NCBI GenBank assembly: GCA_037833965.1
Contig: AP031354.1
Span: 10,394,001 to 10,458,000, forward strand
Length of the DNA stretch: 64,000 nucleotides
Direction of reading: 5' to 3'
DNA from: Marchantia polymorpha subsp. ruderalis
Lineage: Eukaryota; Streptophyta; Marchantiopsida; Marchantiales; Marchantiaceae
Shown here piece by piece: positions 61,867-64,000 of this stretch; the first letter of the stretch is position 1, and each line of letters opens with the position of its first letter. The notes below the pieces were generated by a model. That model was given only the letters and a program-made list of their open reading frames with translations. It was not told the origin of the DNA and ran no database searches. A program made the position numbers and the translations under genes.

Positions 61867-63890
61867 TTACTTGTACCAGCCTTCCAGAAGCTTGTGAAGT
61901 GCAAAACAGAAAGCACAGCTTCCAACCTGCACAAACTCAGACAGTTTTCTGTGAGTACATTAAACCAAACAAATTTTACCGTTCTAGCCATTCGTCTGAA
62001 TGAACATTTACATGTATAAGTGAAGTAAATGCTTGAAAAGATCAAAGCTGCTTTATTGTACTCACCTGAAATATTAGAAGGCGGATACATAGTGCTGGCT
62101 CCGTACATCGGCCAAAGGTGCGAAGGAAAAGATTCACTAGATTCAGGTCATTACTGCCGGTGAGTAGCTTCGTTTTTGGATCAAAGCTGTTTGAAACAAT
62201 GGAAGGCTCGACGTCAGCTTTGTAAAATGTGGAACGGATAGAATAATTGATTTCACAGATCACAAAACTGACATACAATCATACCTGGGAAGGCGATGTC
62301 GTGGACAATATACAAACTTGAATAACTGTCATGAAAGAAGTCCATATTAGTATAGATAAATTAGAAGAAATCAAGTACACAGAGAACTAGGGGATTAACC
62401 CAAGCAGGACGCCTGAGAGAGACTTTCTGAGGTGGGGGAGAAATAACAGAAACGATGTCTCTAAGAGTACGAGCTGTAACAATGTTTGATCAAACTGATT
62501 AAATTCAGGTAGTATTTATATTTCTTAAGCAGAACTTAAGAAAAGTATTCCAGGAAGTAAAGCATCGATTCTATAAGACTCAGACATGCTCATTTCACCA
62601 ACCTGAGGCACAGAGTACACGAAGTTGATAACCTGAGGTAAGAAAAACACCAGCAAAGTTTCACTGGAGCAAGACCAACGAAAGACAATGAGTGTCATGC
62701 TGTATAATGAGGAGAACATAAACAAAACCGAAATCCCCAAAACATTACAATTCTATTCAACATCCGAAATTCGAAAAGATATTTGGCCATTTGAAGTTCT
62801 AAAAAAAATTACTGACCTAAAATGACCCAATATCCCCACGACCGCCAGGGCCATGCCTGCAAAGTAAGTGAAAGTATCACCAACAAATACCGACGACGGA
62901 TACCTGTGCAAGAAATTATAAATAAATTAGTGACTGAATCTGCCATCGCTACGACTTATAGTATCTGCAACATACAGATGGATCCATCAAAACCTGCTGT
63001 AAAAATTGATGTATTCAGGCGAGTGATTCCAGACTTACCAGTTAAAGGCAAAAAGAGCAAGGGATGCCCCTACTAATGGCTGCATAAGGAAGATGGAAAA
63101 GCAGTGTGCTTCCTGTCTCAAGACGTCTTCCTCTGTTTCAATGTATAAATATTGTCTTCCCATTCTCATGATATTGAAAGTAAGGACCTACATGATCAGT
63201 ACAGAGAAAGATTTTCGTCCGATTATTCACATGATAAATGCCATTTAGTCAAATCCTGACGCAGGCTCAAAAATATGAGAATCAAAACATTTATACATAA
63301 CTCGATACTACGATCAACACATGACTGTTAAAGATGAAATAAACACTCTATCACTTTGAAATCAATACTTGAAAAACATAGATGAAGATAGAAGATCGAT
63401 CTTGAGTGCCAGCATACAACCTTACTTTGGATAAAATTGGTTGTGAAAAATCTCAAGAAGTTCAAATTACATCTCAAATACAGAGACTAACAAAGCCTAA
63501 CAATATTTGTTCGGTTTGTAGAGTTCTTGAATATCCTACCGCACAGGCGATGATTATAGTTTGGCCAACTTCCAAACCGTTGACTCCAGCCAGAATATTC
63601 ACAGAGTTGGTGCAGAACACGGCAAGGAATCCCATGTAGAGCTTGTAAACCCAGCCTGGAATAATAACATAAACTTCAAAGAGGGCCATGTTCTTTTAAC
63701 TACTTTCATGCAATCAAGTCTATCACATTACAGAATGTTAACACATTTTTTTCTAAATGATTCACACAAACCTAGCTCCAAAAGATGCGTTCCGACTAGG
63801 CCTTGCAGAGGTTTCGGTATCAAGATAGTCGTCGGACCGGCATAGGCCATCAACAACGGAAGAGCTGCGATAGATGGGAGCAAAAGCTTC
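61867..63890 (-). CDS. ALG7: UDP-GlcNAc:dolichyl-phosphate GlcNAc-1-phosphotransferase, 3' part (eight exons)
   Basis: Multi-pass ER enzyme (GPT) that transfers GlcNAc-1-P to dolichyl phosphate, the first step of N-glycan precursor synthesis and the tunicamycin target. Exons: 63,772-63,890; 63,540-63,655; 63,039-63,187; 62,817-62,903; 62,603-62,663; 62,285-62,325; 62,066-62,186; 61,867-61,926. GT/AG sites and phases fit, giving about 250 C-terminal residues of a protein usually about 420 long. The 5' exons lie beyond the right edge. Hallmarks are [38 protein letters not shown] and [49 protein letters not shown] and [20 protein letters not shown]. Hydrophobic segments alternate with these loops as expected. 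It looks intact within the window. Confidence 0.94.
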
Positions 63891-64000
63891 CTGCAATAAA
63901 TTAAAAAACCATCAAATCTGTAAGAGGAGGCTCCCACCCACATTTAAGTAGAACAGTCAAATGAATACTATCTAAGCGACGGCAGAAGTAAACAAGCAGA
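63891..64000 (-). other. ALG7 intron at window edge
   Basis: The sequence upstream of the acceptor at 63,891-63,893 is intronic. The exon before it must end in phase 2 and is outside the window. Confidence 0.6.

Noticed and set aside
1-64000. tRNA, rRNA, CRISPR arrays and bacterial-type operons
   Set aside because: Looked for tRNA B-box text (GGTTCGANTCC) and spaced direct repeats; none convincing. The short direct repeats present are tandem minisatellites or LTR-internal units without spacers.

Overview
The window looks like nuclear DNA of a land plant, most likely a bryophyte and by preference a Marchantia-type liverwort. The evidence is four intron-rich eukaryotic genes of plant type (an F-box gene, a class I methyltransferase, EXO84B and ALG7/GPT), a chromodomain Ty3/gypsy element, an APE-type LINE, and a 3.4 kb repeat whose arginine-rich, coiled-coil protein resembles predicted proteins I remember from Marchantia. 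That last point is recollection, not a search result. Real genes are few, and most of the window is repeats of different ages separated by AT-rich islands.

Layout. A short F-box gene lies at 296-886 (-). From 887 to 9,100 the sequence is a GC-rich flank, an AT-rich island and unassigned DNA. From about 9,250 to 19,335 there is a large imperfect inverted structure: two head-out copies of a transposase-like gene (left on -, right on +) flank a broken chromovirus-type gypsy element (11,024-16,385, -), and the second LTR copy (16,386-16,807) is inverted relative to the first. From 19.3 to 24 kb lie unassigned sequence, a perfect 23-bp hairpin and a 793-bp pogo-like MITE. From about 23,976 to 30,773 there is a LINE that landed in a ~149-bp tandem repeat and was later split by a 3,439-bp TG...CA element with a 5-bp target duplication (GTACT). 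Degenerate repeats and unassigned DNA run to 34.2 kb.

A nine-exon EEF1AKMT4/METTL13-like methyltransferase occupies 34,450-37,902 (-). Its 5' flank is GC-rich and leads to a small membrane-protein-like ORF with a strong Kozak context (40,441-40,608, +). From 41 to 46 kb are two AT-rich islands bounded by perfect palindromes, with a promoter-like block between them. From 46.2 to 49.65 kb is a second LTR-element fossil, gag-protease only (-). From 49.7 to 55 kb are tandem repeats, hairpins and unassigned ORFs.

Two housekeeping membrane-traffic genes close the window on the minus strand. EXO84B (55,327-59,504, seven exons, 784 aa) encodes an exocyst vesicle-tethering subunit. ALG7/GPT (61,867-63,890, eight exons visible, 5' end beyond the window) encodes the enzyme that starts N-glycan precursor assembly in the ER. 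They are independent neighbours and not a functional cluster. I built exon structures by hand from GT/AG sites, reading-phase continuity and family similarity.
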